The notes under the pieces are model-generated. The model made no database searches, had not been told where the DNA came from, and saw nothing but the letters and a program-made list of their open reading frames with translations. Both the position numbers and the translations under genes were made by a program. Source: a virus. Taken from it: a stretch of 20,238 bases of DNA. The stretch is taken from IMG/VR virus record IMGVR_UViG_3300046010_006941, positions 1-20,238 of that record, one strand, 5' to 3'. Positions 12,123-19,779 of the stretch are shown piece after piece (within the stretch, counting starts at the first letter, position 1; each line of letters begins with the position of its first letter).

Positions 12123-15098
12123 TTATGACCTTTGTTGCGCAGCTGTAACTCTTGGGTAGGAAGACTTGAGTCCTGCTACTAAATTAATACCGCTTAATTG
12201 TACTCCTGCTCCGGGTACAGTGCTATACTGTGGGTCAAAGATTTCGCTAATACGCAATTGGAACGACTGGCACTTTTGTCTATTTAAGAATATTCGCCAC
12301 TGTTCCAAGTAACCAGGACCGCCATAAGGACTTCCATTACCATACAATGGGTCGTTACCATAATTAGGTGAATGATTCTCAGCTGTTACAAGCACACTTT
12401 GAGCTGGGCTTTCGTTATAATCGTAACAAATCTCAATGTTTAATTTATGGGGTGATTCATATCTACCAAGTAAGTTAAACCAATATGCTCGCTCGAATCC
12501 CTGTATGCCTGCAAAGGAAAACCATGCAGTGACGAATGCAAATTGCACAGGTCCTTGCTTTACGTTAAATGTGCCCCACTGTTTGTAGTAGTAATCGTAC
12601 ATTAGCATTAATCCTGCGCGACCACCATCTACGTAACTGTCAGGTGTTTGTAATAAAACGTCACCATCTCCGTTTAAAAGCGCTTGATTGCCTTTGTAGA
12701 CAGCCATGCTTACCGAGGGCTCAATAGATAATCTAATCTCGTTTGTATCAGGTACGACGACTCCATCGCTTACAGGTATTTGGTTGTATCCTTCAACAGG
12801 AGCGCCGACATACTCTGTTGTCAAGTTTCTATTTAACAACCATATCCCTTTGTTGGACTGGAAGAAAATACCTTGTGGGCTATATACTATGCTGTTCGAG
12901 TTGATACATCCTACTGTACCTGTAATGATTACAGGGTCTGAAAAGTCATTGTTAGCACCAGTGATATCTGGACCATTACCAGCTATGTAGTAGATAGTAT
13001 TAGCTTTAAACACAATAAGCTTATCATCCATTGCTGCGATAGCTGTTATAGCTCCTGGGTCGCCTTGTGCTGTGCTTGTAGGAGCTACGTAAATAGTGAA
13101 TAAATCAGAGAACTCTACCGGCGTAGACGCTAGCACTTGCTTGCTATAATAAATTGTATTACGATCCTCATCATTTACAGTAAACAATCTATTGTTAAAC
13201 GTAGTGATTAAAGAAGTGGCAGGGGGAGCAATGTTTTCAACCACGCCCCCAGTTGTATACAATACACTATTACCTAGAATAGCTGAATCAGCAAAGGTAT
13301 CAACAAATTGCACACTGTCTACAGCAGTGTTGTTAAGCAAAGGTGAAGTGACTGATGTAACTTGGTAATATATTTGCTGAGCCACTGACCAACGGTATAC
13401 AACAATTCTTACCCCTGTTTTAGCAGTAAATCTTAGCGTAGGAATATCCAATGTAATCGTATCGTTAGGAGCTATTAAATTGACACCAATTGGAACACTT
13501 GGAGCAGACCTGTGAATGAATCCTTGTCCATCTGTCCATTCGTAAGTAACTTGGTAGTAATACTGTTGAGCTGTAAGTGTACCTGCCCCGTTACTAGGCG
13601 TAGCTAATATAGACTCCGGCCATACATGAAATCCTTGCTCTACCGGAGTGACTGTGTCGTACATCCAAAGGAATCCACCCGAAATATTTAAAGTTTGAGC
13701 AAGTTCTTCTGTCTCAAGGTTTTTCTTGGACATATCAAATGTTGCTAGATTGACACCAGCTTGAGCGTACACTCCGTTAACAGCACTTACACCTTGTGTT
13801 TTGTTTACAGGAATAACAAGCGTTTTGTAAAGATAAGCCATGCTGACGATGTCGTCTGTAAGACTGATAGACGGCAGCACTTGTGTAGTGAGATATCCTG
13901 TACCGTTGCTGTAAGCAAGCTTAGATAGTACATAACCGTCTTCGTCAATAAGAAAATAAGTAGGCTGGTTGTTTCCGTTATGAGTACCTAAAAAATAAAC
14001 AGTATCGTTGTAAATAAAAGCTTCGCTGCCTAATCCAACATCTCTATGTACAACCACTGGACCTACGATTGTACCTGTAGGCGAGCAAGTAATCTTTTGT
14101 ATATAATCTGCACGGTCAGCAGAAAAGGAATAAGTATTAGTAACTTGGAACAGGATAGTAAGACCAGAAGCCTCAGCTACAGATGTAAGTTGTGTGCCTG
14201 TGGTAGTTACAATTGTATTGAAAGCAGCAGAAGGTGTAGTCAGAGCACTGTTAAACGCCCAGCTATAAGCATTGGTACCGTTATATGCAGTAAGCCAAAT
14301 AGTTGCAAGTCCGGTAGGGGGCAGGTATCCTGTAACACTCACACGTGTAGCTGTGTACCCTAAAAGTGTGTAAGTAGAGCCTTGTTGTAGCGTTCGACTC
14401 ATTTGACTGATACGCATATTAGCACCATCAGTCCAACCAAAATATAGAGTATCACTGATAATGTGTGCGTCGTATGCAGTAATAGCTGATGTGCTTAAAT
14501 CTACAGGACCTACCACACTTGTGATAGAAGCAATGGGAATTGCTATGTAACTTAAACGCGCGCCGCTACGTAAGAATGTGATAATAAAATAGTTTCCGAG
14601 CTGATGTACTTTAGATACATTTGCAGTAGAAGGTAAAGCTGTAATGTTTACAAGGGTTTCGCCTGTAGTTTTGGATGTGATTGTATATTTCCAAACACCG
14701 TCTCCATCTAGAAATGCAGAGCAGACAAGACCATTGGTTGATACGCATGAGTCAGCAGCTGTGATACTATAAACTGTACGAGCAATAGACTCCGTGGAAA
14801 GGGATATAGGTTGGATACGTCCCTTGTCTATCCATTGGTCACTCTCATCACTAAAGGCAAATAGGCTAACGCCGATAGCAGTGAGGTTGTTTTTGTACGT
14901 AGTAAGTGTAGTAGCCTCAGCTCCGCTGGGTAAGCTAGGCAATGGAGCGTAGGCAGTACGCTTCTTTAAAGCATTACCTCTTTGAAACAAAGCGTTTTCT
15001 AGTAATAAGAAGTTACCAGGCTGTATTTGCCATGGGTCATTCTTAGTGTCTAATCCTTGTGCAAAAGGGATGTTTAATGTTTGTTTTTGTACAGGCAT
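12123..15098 (-). CDS. Tail nozzle protein (T7 gp12 / P22 gp10-like, 991 aa)
   Basis: The N-terminus (IPFAQGLDTKNDPWQIQPGN, then FLLLENALFQRGNALKKRTAY) matches the usual opening of podovirus nozzle proteins. The body is beta-rich and repetitive, as in a beta-propeller. Residues ~635-760 carry the family-like series NNRLFTVNDEDRNTIYYSK, MDDKLIVFKANTIYYIAGNG, and YSPQGIFFQSNKGIWLLNRN. Residues ~500-535 (QYYYQVTYEWTDGQGFIHRS) resemble an inserted Ig/FN3-like unit. At 991 aa it is somewhat longer than T7 gp12 (about 790 aa). It lies after the adaptor gene as in T7, though two genes separate them. ATG overlaps the preceding TAA and lacks a clear ribosome site, so it probably depends on translational coupling. 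Confidence 0.82.
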   Translation of the reverse strand: MPVQKQTLNIPFAQGLDTKNDPWQIQPGNFLLLENALFQRGNALKKRTAYAPLPSLPSGAEATTLTTYKNNLTAIGVSLFAFSDESDQWIDKGRIQPISLSTESIARTVYSITAADSCVSTNGLVCSAFLDGDGVWKYTITSKTTGETLVNITALPSTANVSKVHQLGNYFIITFLRSGARLSYIAIPIASITSVVGPVDLSTSAITAYDAHIISDTLYFGWTDGANMRISQMSRTLQQGSTYTLLGYTATRVSVTGYLPPTGLATIWLTAYNGTNAYSWAFNSALTTPSAAFNTIVTTTGTQLTSVAEASGLTILFQVTNTYSFSADRADYIQKITCSPTGTIVGPVVVHRDVGLGSEAFIYNDTVYFLGTHNGNNQPTYFLIDEDGYVLSKLAYSNGTGYLTTQVLPSISLTDDIVSMAYLYKTLVIPVNKTQGVSAVNGVYAQAGVNLATFDMSKKNLETEELAQTLNISGGFLWMYDTVTPVEQGFHVWPESILATPSNGAGTLTAQQYYYQVTYEWTDGQGFIHRSAPSVPIGVNLIAPNDTITLDIPTLRFTAKTGVRIVVYRWSVAQQIYYQVTSVTSPLLNNTAVDSVQFVDTFADSAILGNSVLYTTGGVVENIAPPATSLITTFNNRLFTVNDEDRNTIYYSKQVLASTPVEFSDLFTIYVAPTSTAQGDPGAITAIAAMDDKLIVFKANTIYYIAGNGPDITGANNDFSDPVIITGTVGCINSNSIVYSPQGIFFQSNKGIWLLNRNLTTEYVGAPVEGYNQIPVSDGVVVPDTNEIRLSIEPSVSMAVYKGNQALLNGDGDVLLQTPDSYVDGGRAGLMLMYDYYYKQWGTFNVKQGPVQFAFVTAWFSFAGIQGFERAYWFNLLGRYESPHKLNIEICYDYNESPAQSVLVTAENHSPNYGNDPLYGNGSPYGGPGYLEQWRIFLNRQKCQSFQLRISEIFDPQYSTVPGAGVQLSGINLVAGLKSSYPRVTAAQQRS

Positions 15099-16219
15099 TA
15101 GTATTTAATAATGTAGTTAACGATCAAAGAAGGCTGAATATTATTGTGGGCTTGGCCGCCGCCCTGTGAAGAAATAGTGTGCGAGTGACTATTGCTTCCG
15201 GTAGCGGCTAATGCGGTGGCTCCCCCAAAACCATAATTAGTTACCGATGAAAAAGTTAAAGAGATTGAACCCGTTGATCCACCATGATCGTGAGACGGCA
15301 TTTCATTTACTGAAATTGCAACGCTTTCCGCACCGCCAGTATTTCCAATTAAGTTTCCTAAAATTGCGCTTCCAGTTCCCCCGGAACCTACAGGCACCCT
15401 ACGTCTAAAATCTGGAAGTCTAAAGTTACCTGCTCCTTCTCCACCAGTGTCAAATGCTGTACCGATTGTCGAGAACAAAGAAGCATAGGTAAGCTGAGAT
15501 ACTACGCTACCATCGCAAAATAACCATCCAGTAGGCACTGCTGTGCCTCCATACATCATAATTACACCCGAAGGAAGCAAAGAAGATAAAGCATTAAACG
15601 TAATATTTCCAATGTTATCCGAAACTAATACTGAGTTTACAGAAGGTAAAGCTGACGGTAAAGTTAAAGAATAATTCGAGGGCAATACAGCGTTAGGTTG
15701 TATATTTATGTAATTGCTGCCTGGGGTAATGTTCCTTAAAAATATGTTACCAACATCAATGGAAGCAGGGGTAGAATTGGTTTGATTTGATTCAAAAATT
15801 ACTGTTTGATTAGCTGGAACATATGTTACTGCTGCAGGAGCCACTAAGTTACCTATAGCACCTGGGGTACCATTTATAGCTCCTGAAGCTGTTAACTGTA
15901 TTTGATTACCTAAAGTATCATTATAATACAGATCTTGGCCAGACACGTAAATACACCCAATATCGAGTCCACCAGCTAACGGAGAACCTTGTACATCAAA
16001 TCTAGCTGACTTTAAACCTGTAGCATTGTTACCGCTAAAAGGTAAGTCTACGCTAATATTAATACCGGCAGGAGTGATTTGAACGCCGCTTCCAGATGCA
16101 TGATTATGCTGATCAACAAGCGATAAAGAACTATTAAGGTCTAAAGCCCAATTAGGTCCTGGTTCTTGTCCTACCGTTGGTAGAATCAGAGACATATTAG
16201 GTGACAATGTGCTGGGCAT
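15098..16219 (-). CDS. Phage tail-collar domain protein (373 aa)
   Basis: Residues ~40-90 contain SLVDQHNHASGSGVQITPAG, an opening common in podovirus appendage proteins. Residues ~215-280 are a tail-collar domain: PSGVIMMYGGTAVPTGWLFC, DGSVVSQLTYASLF, NFRLPDFRRRVPVGSGG. The C-terminus has the His-rich pattern MPSHDHGG, NSHSHTI and a final HNNIQPSLIVNYIIKY, as in T4 short-tail-fibre and microcystin-dependent-type proteins, where paired histidines bind metal along the trimer axis. A trimeric fibre or tailspike-like appendage is the likely form. ATG at 16217-16219 has a near-perfect AAGGAGG ribosome site. Its placement between adaptor-side genes and the nozzle, away from the other fibres, is unusual for a T7-type order. 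Confidence 0.88.
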   Translation of the reverse strand: MPSTLSPNMSLILPTVGQEPGPNWALDLNSSLSLVDQHNHASGSGVQITPAGINISVDLPFSGNNATGLKSARFDVQGSPLAGGLDIGCIYVSGQDLYYNDTLGNQIQLTASGAINGTPGAIGNLVAPAAVTYVPANQTVIFESNQTNSTPASIDVGNIFLRNITPGSNYINIQPNAVLPSNYSLTLPSALPSVNSVLVSDNIGNITFNALSSLLPSGVIMMYGGTAVPTGWLFCDGSVVSQLTYASLFSTIGTAFDTGGEGAGNFRLPDFRRRVPVGSGGTGSAILGNLIGNTGGAESVAISVNEMPSHDHGGSTGSISLTFSSVTNYGFGGATALAATGSNSHSHTISSQGGGQAHNNIQPSLIVNYIIKY

Positions 16220-16228
16220 AAGCCCTCC

Positions 16229-16534
16229 TTAAAATACAAATAAATCAACTACTACAGGAACTGAGCTGTTTAACACTAGCGTCCTAGACTTTAGTTGGTT
16301 AGAGTCTTGTTTGTCGTATATTGTAGCAGCTGCTCTTACCCGAATCAACTGCCATCCTTGTAAATCCCTGCCTAATCTATGGTCAATAGTATTGTCACCT
16401 AGAATTAAGCTAACATTCTTTAGAATGATACCAGAACTTTGAGGTAAAGACAATACAGGATTAATCTGTGTAGCCCAAGCGGTTTGTAGCAGCGTTAAAC
16501 TGTTATCTTCCGATTTGTATATCGGCAAAGCCAT
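16229..16534 (-). CDS. Small tail/virion protein (101 aa)
   Basis: The protein begins MALPIYKSEDNSLTLLQTAW and then alternates beta strands: ILKNVSLILGDNTIDHRLGR, LQGWQLIRVRAAATIYD, RTLVLNSSVPVVVDLFVF. The 'L-x-x-G-x-N-x-x-x-H-x-L-G-R-x-x-x-G-W' pattern recurs in small podovirus structural proteins encoded next to tail genes, but I know no defined function. ATG overlaps the adaptor's stop codon (TAATG) with GGAGG 7 nt upstream. It is followed 9 nt later by the collar-protein gene. It may be an attachment protein for the collar-domain fibre. Confidence 0.7.
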   Translation of the reverse strand: MALPIYKSEDNSLTLLQTAWATQINPVLSLPQSSGIILKNVSLILGDNTIDHRLGRDLQGWQLIRVRAAATIYDKQDSNQLKSRTLVLNSSVPVVVDLFVF

Positions 16535-17550
16535 TAGTAGCCTCCGAACGAGCCATCACCGTTTGGTGAACCATAGCCACCCCAACGTTCCCCGAAGGAG
16601 CGTATGTCAGAGATAGTATCAGGCTGACCTGCATCTCGGTTCATAGCCGAAGATTGAATACGGTCAATAAGCATTTGTTTCTGAGCTAATAAAACTGATA
16701 CGTCAGATTCTTCTTTTTGCAGACACTTAATCGCCGCATCAACGATAACGTACTCAATCCAACCACTTACGCTCTCTAGCATATCACTATCTTTTAATAA
16801 TGTATTGACTCTAGGAATATACCAAAGTCTGATATACTGATTGGCACTAGGTGTTGGAATAAAAAAGAGAGTATTGCCGACAACGCGATAACGAAGGTTG
16901 AATACCCCAAGAAAAGTAGAAGTAACGTTCGGAAAGACATATCGATTCCTGCTGATAAATTCAAATTTGTGCAGTGTTACCCAGGCGTTACCATTAGCGC
17001 CAAGTCCACAATCTGCTCCTAAAAGCTTGTAGAAAGCTGGAGCTCCGTTAAAGTTACTACCATTAGGCAGCGTATACTGGTTAGTCGATCCATCTGTGAT
17101 AAAAGTAAGAGGAGCGGCTACATAATAATCTTCATACAGTGTCACAAGAAGATCATACAATTCCGCATAGGATTGATTTATATAACTATTCCACTCTTCT
17201 TTCGTAACAAAGTTACTGTTGACTCGATCAGCTCTTTGCTGGGCAAGTAAGCGTACTTGACCTAGGGACATTTGTCCAGTTAGGGCAGGTACTACAGAAA
17301 CAGAGTTTGTATACGAAGAAGTCGTTCCGTTGTCGGATGCTACTTTGTAATAATATGTAGTACCCACAATGACGTTAGTATCAAGATACTGAGGCGTAGT
17401 AGGTGCAGGAGAGATAGCCGTAAAATTGACATTGTCTGTACTCCGTTGTAGTGGGTAACTGGTAGCTCCTGCAACCTGATCCCATGATAAGTATACCTGA
17501 CCATTGCCTTGTTGAGCAATAAGGTTTTGTGGTATTGAAGGTGCGGGCAC
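16534..17550 (-). CDS. Head-tail adaptor with N-terminal FN3 domain (338 aa)
   Basis: Residues ~1-88 form a fibronectin type III domain (PSIPQNLIAQQGNGQVYLSW, WDQVAGATSYPLQRS, YYYKVASDNG). From ~93 the protein follows the podovirus adaptor pattern (T7 gp11 / P22 gp4 type): LGQVRLLAQQRADRVNSNFV, EWNSYINQSYAELYDLLVTL, an aromatic YEDYY, YTLPN, FYKLLGAD, then a C-terminal helical WIEYVIVDAAIKCLQKEESD. The tail end is Gly/Tyr-rich. The start is GTG at 17548-17550, 5 nt after AAGGAG; an ATG 5 nt upstream is in another frame and too close to the ribosome site. The adaptor sits below the portal and carries the nozzle; the FN3 domain may add a surface contact. Confidence 0.8.
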   Translation of the reverse strand: MPAPSIPQNLIAQQGNGQVYLSWDQVAGATSYPLQRSTDNVNFTAISPAPTTPQYLDTNVIVGTTYYYKVASDNGTTSSYTNSVSVVPALTGQMSLGQVRLLAQQRADRVNSNFVTKEEWNSYINQSYAELYDLLVTLYEDYYVAAPLTFITDGSTNQYTLPNGSNFNGAPAFYKLLGADCGLGANGNAWVTLHKFEFISRNRYVFPNVTSTFLGVFNLRYRVVGNTLFFIPTPSANQYIRLWYIPRVNTLLKDSDMLESVSGWIEYVIVDAAIKCLQKEESDVSVLLAQKQMLIDRIQSSAMNRDAGQPDTISDIRSFGERWGGYGSPNGDGSFGGY

Positions 17551-17569
17551 GGCATCTCCTTAAGGAAGG

Positions 17570-17591
17570 GGGGCCAGCTTACGCCAGCCCC
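17570..17591 (-). terminator. GUAA-loop hairpin upstream of the adaptor gene
   Basis: In the minus-strand RNA a 9-bp stem (17570-17578 with 17583-17591), including two G-U pairs, is capped by GUAA, a GNRA-type tetraloop. What follows is pyrimidine-rich but not a U-run (CCUUCCUUAAGG), so it is a weak terminator at best. An RNA-processing or stability element between differently expressed virion genes is equally likely. Confidence 0.5.
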
Positions 17592-17616
17592 TTAGTCGCT
17601 TGCGACATTGGTAAGA

Positions 17617-18000
17617 TTAAGGAGCAGTGCTGTTACGAAGTACTAACACCATTTTACGAGATTCACCGGAAGATAAATATGTTCCGCCACCTGTAACAAG
17701 ACTTGCAAACTGTATATCAATAATTTTATTTTGCACGTCATCATTATCTAATGACATAAGTACTGCAGCAGATACTGGATTAACAGGAAGTTGTTCTATC
17801 ATTAAAAGTTTTACATAAGCATCTTGCATAGTAATTCTATACTTACCTGCAGTGCCTAACTTAGTGATAGACGCAATACCTTTGCTGTTAGCAACATCCA
17901 AAACTGGATCTCCACTACCATCGATCGAGAAGCTTAGGAACAAGCTTACCCGCATTTTTTCTAAACCGAAAGAGAATTGATTAAAAAGCCTATTAGCCAT
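17617..18000 (-). CDS. Small virion protein (127 aa)
   Basis: Start chosen at ATG 17998-18000 with AAAGGG ~6-8 nt upstream; the frame continues upstream to a TTG at 18069, but that extension has no ribosome site. The protein starts MANRLFNQFSFGLEKMRVSL and has strands FLSFSIDGSGDPVLDVAN, GIASITKLGTAGKYRITMQD, AYVKLLMIEQLP and a C-terminal GESRKMVLVLRNSTAP. The segment K-G-I-A-S-I-x-x-x-x-x-G-x-Y-x-I-x-x-Q-D resembles small proteins beside capsid genes of many environmental podoviruses. A decoration or head-fibre role is possible but unproven. It sits between the capsid region and the adaptor. Confidence 0.72.
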   Translation of the reverse strand: MANRLFNQFSFGLEKMRVSLFLSFSIDGSGDPVLDVANSKGIASITKLGTAGKYRITMQDAYVKLLMIEQLPVNPVSAAVLMSLDNDDVQNKIIDIQFASLVTGGGTYLSSGESRKMVLVLRNSTAP

Positions 18001-18015
18001 TTTAATGCCCTTTAT

Positions 18016-18053
18016 ATGCCTCCGTTCACATTCACCGTACTCAAGGAGGTCAT
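18016..18053 (-). promoter_or_regulatory. Possible leader hairpin before the 127-aa virion gene
   Basis: In the minus-strand RNA AUG-A-CCUCC (18045-18053) can pair with GGAGG-CAU (18016-18023) around a 21-nt loop, with one bulged base. The first arm (AUGACCUCCUU) resembles the 3' end of 16S rRNA. The gene's own ribosome site, AAAGGG, lies just outside the stem. The structure may tune translation; chance pairing cannot be excluded. Confidence 0.3.
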
Positions 18054-18089
18054 CTAAGTCCGGGTGCAACCTAGAGCATTCTAGGCGTC

Positions 18090-18115
18090 AAAAATGCTGT
18101 ACATCACACATACAG
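18090..18115 (-). terminator. Weak terminator candidate after the small basic protein
   Basis: In the minus-strand RNA a 5-bp stem CUGUA/UACAG (18111-18115 with 18097-18101) with a 9-nt loop is followed by GCAUUUUUG. The stem is short, so termination would be inefficient. A 10-bp direct repeat, CAAAAATGCT on the plus strand, occurs at 18089-18098 and 18117-18126, and a CCTAGA-GCAT-TCTAGG inverted repeat at 18070-18085. Confidence 0.35.
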
Positions 18116-18125
18116 ACAAAAATGC

Positions 18126-18434
18126 TTAACATTTCCAACGCTTAAGAGCGGCACCCTTTGGCGTAAGTTTACCGCCTTTTGAGGTAGGTCCTGACACTCC
18201 AGACATTCTTGCACAGAACGATTTACGTCTGCCAGCGGCTTTAGAACCTGGTTTTACTTTACCTGTAACAGGACGTTTAAGACGTGAGCCGTGTTCTCTA
18301 TTATACTTTTCGCGGTAGGCATCACTTAAGCCACCGGTACGGCTATGTTTTTTTGGATTGTATCCATGGAAGGGCTTTGATTTAATACGCCCGCCTCTTG
18401 ACATTTTTATAATTTTTGCTATTCTATCTCTCAT
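18126..18434 (-). CDS. Small basic capsid-region protein (102 aa)
   Basis: The product is very rich in Lys, Arg and Gly: RGGRIKSKPFHGYNPKKHSR, GGLSDAYREKYNREHGSRLK, KSFCARMSGVSGP and a terminal GGKLTPKGAALKRWKC. This G-G-L-S...Y-x-R-E-H-G-S...S-F-C-A-R-M...L-R/K-R-W-x-C layout recurs in small basic phage proteins of unknown function encoded near capsid genes. DNA binding inside the head, or a role in packaging or capsid assembly, is plausible from charge. Two starts are possible: ATG at 18434, which lies in the terminator's U-tract without a ribosome site, or ATG at 18404 (MSRGGRIKSK), which looks more natural as an N-terminus but also lacks a strong ribosome site. Confidence 0.72.
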   Translation of the reverse strand: MRDRIAKIIKMSRGGRIKSKPFHGYNPKKHSRTGGLSDAYREKYNREHGSRLKRPVTGKVKPGSKAAGRRKSFCARMSGVSGPTSKGGKLTPKGAALKRWKC

Positions 18435-18467
18435 AAAACAAAAGCCCCCAGGATTACTCCCAGGGGC
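18433..18467 (-). terminator. Rho-independent terminator after the major capsid gene
   Basis: In the minus-strand RNA a 10-bp stem (18444-18453 with 18458-18467) capped by GUAA is followed directly by UUUUGUUUU (18435-18443). Two central pairs are G-U and would be mismatches on the plus strand, so the element acts in the capsid gene's direction. It sits 20 nt after the capsid stop and would make capsid message more abundant than downstream genes. Confidence 0.88.
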
Positions 18468-18486
18468 CTCCGTTAGCTATTTGCAA

Positions 18487-19767
18487 TTAAGCAGAAAGCT
18501 TTACTGTGCAGTTCCACCCTGGAGCATTGCAAATCATATTGGCATAATATCCAATTCTGATCTCTAATGCATCAGCCGTGCCAACTCGTAAGCCTTCCAA
18601 ACCTTCTAGCCCGTAGGTTAGAATGTGAGGTGCCTTGCCGAGAGACCTGAGCTTCCAAGTGTCCATTTGCAGCAAAAATGCTCGGTTAGCCGGGCAATTT
18701 CTGTCTGGAATCACGGTGATAGGTCCGTATGGAGCGTGGATTCGGATACCAGCAAACGCAATATCAGCTTCTTCGTGCTTGACATCTACGTACTGAACCT
18801 TTGCGCCTAAACTCTTCTCCAAAGCGGAATAACTGGAGAAATTCATGAAGCACATATCTGGCTGTCCACCTTCTTGTGCGACAAGGCTTGAAGCGTCGAT
18901 TAGGGCTTCTTCGATTGACTGGCTTGAACCATCGTATCGCACTCCGGCGAGACGGGTTGGATCTGCCGATCTATCTACGTTCCAAAAGCTGTCTCCAGGA
19001 GCTGGAGCAACTTCAGGCAACCATGCGCTCAATCCGCTAACTTTCAAGAAGCTAGAAGTAGAGGTAGATCCACCAACAGCAACGTCACCTTGTACGGAGA
19101 GGTATCCAGAGGACGCCCAGCCAGACAACGGGTTAACTGACGCTGTACCGCGTAGTACACCGCTTGAGCGGTTAACAGCGGTAAGAACCACCGTAGAGCT
19201 TGAAGGAACACCACCATCTGTAGCAGATACTACAAGAGTCATGCCAACTTCGAAGTTAACAACGCTTGGTACGTCTGCTAATTGGATTACGGTGGCTCCG
19301 ACAGCTGTAGAAGGAGAGCTGATGGTGCCGATTTGACCACGGCTTCCTGTACCGCCTTTGAAGATATCGAGAGCTAAGTCGTTTGAGATATTGCGGAAAG
19401 CAGTATCCATAACAAGCTTTGCTTCATCTACGAAAGCACCGGCGTTATCTTTTGTTGCTTCCAACAGTTCGTTCGTGATAGTAGCTAACTGATAGTTGCT
19501 AATACGATAAACGAAGAAGCTGGAGATTTGTGGAGCTGTTTGGTTTCCTTGAGCGTTGCTGAAGGTTGCCGAACGGCCTTGCGGTGTACCATACACCAAC
19601 GGAACTGGAATATATTTTCCAGCGAATCCGCTTGGGCTCTCGTCCTTGGGGAGGAGGGCTAGTAGAGGATTCTTTTTATAGACGAGATCCTTCATATAAT
19701 CGTCACCAGTATAGAGCTCTTTTAAAGCAGCTACCTGGTTACTTACATTTGCGTAAATTGCTGACAT
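18487..19767 (-). CDS. Major capsid protein, HK97 fold (426 aa)
   Basis: The N-terminus (VAALKELYTGDDYMKDLVYK then NPLLALLPK) and the core (GKYIPVPLVYGTPQGRSATF, VYRISNYQLATITNELLEAT) follow the HK97-type pattern of N-arm, E-loop region and spine helix (AFVDEAKLVMDTAFRNISND). Residues ~146-230 are a beta-rich insertion (FEVGMTLVVSATDGG, SGYLSVQGDVAVGG), as in podovirus capsids with an I-domain. Residues ~280-310 are the SIEEALIDASSLVAQEGGQP helix, and the C-terminal part has YGPITVIPDRNCPANRAFLL. The position directly after the scaffold-like gene and before a strong terminator is the usual one. ATG at 19765-19767 has an AGGTGA ribosome site. About 415 copies per T=7 shell would be expected if the geometry is standard. 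Confidence 0.88.
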   Translation of the reverse strand: MSAIYANVSNQVAALKELYTGDDYMKDLVYKKNPLLALLPKDESPSGFAGKYIPVPLVYGTPQGRSATFSNAQGNQTAPQISSFFVYRISNYQLATITNELLEATKDNAGAFVDEAKLVMDTAFRNISNDLALDIFKGGTGSRGQIGTISSPSTAVGATVIQLADVPSVVNFEVGMTLVVSATDGGVPSSSTVVLTAVNRSSGVLRGTASVNPLSGWASSGYLSVQGDVAVGGSTSTSSFLKVSGLSAWLPEVAPAPGDSFWNVDRSADPTRLAGVRYDGSSQSIEEALIDASSLVAQEGGQPDMCFMNFSSYSALEKSLGAKVQYVDVKHEEADIAFAGIRIHAPYGPITVIPDRNCPANRAFLLQMDTWKLRSLGKAPHILTYGLEGLEGLRVGTADALEIRIGYYANMICNAPGWNCTVKLSA

Positions 19768-19779
19768 AAGTCACCTTTA

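Noticed and set aside
17340-17555. 71-codon frame starting with an ATG at 17555, upstream of the adaptor start
   Set aside because: The ATG abuts AAGGAG with no spacing, while the GTG 5 nt later has correct spacing and opens the 338-aa adaptor.
18001-18069. N-terminal extension of the 127-aa virion protein from a TTG at 18069
   Set aside because: No ribosome site precedes the TTG, and ATG 17998-18000 has AAAGGG at good spacing and gives a natural N-terminus.
18845-19336. 163-codon plus-strand frame antisense to the capsid gene
   Set aside because: The capsid frame explains this DNA; the antisense frame is Pro/Ser/Thr-rich low-quality protein with no ribosome site and no promoter.
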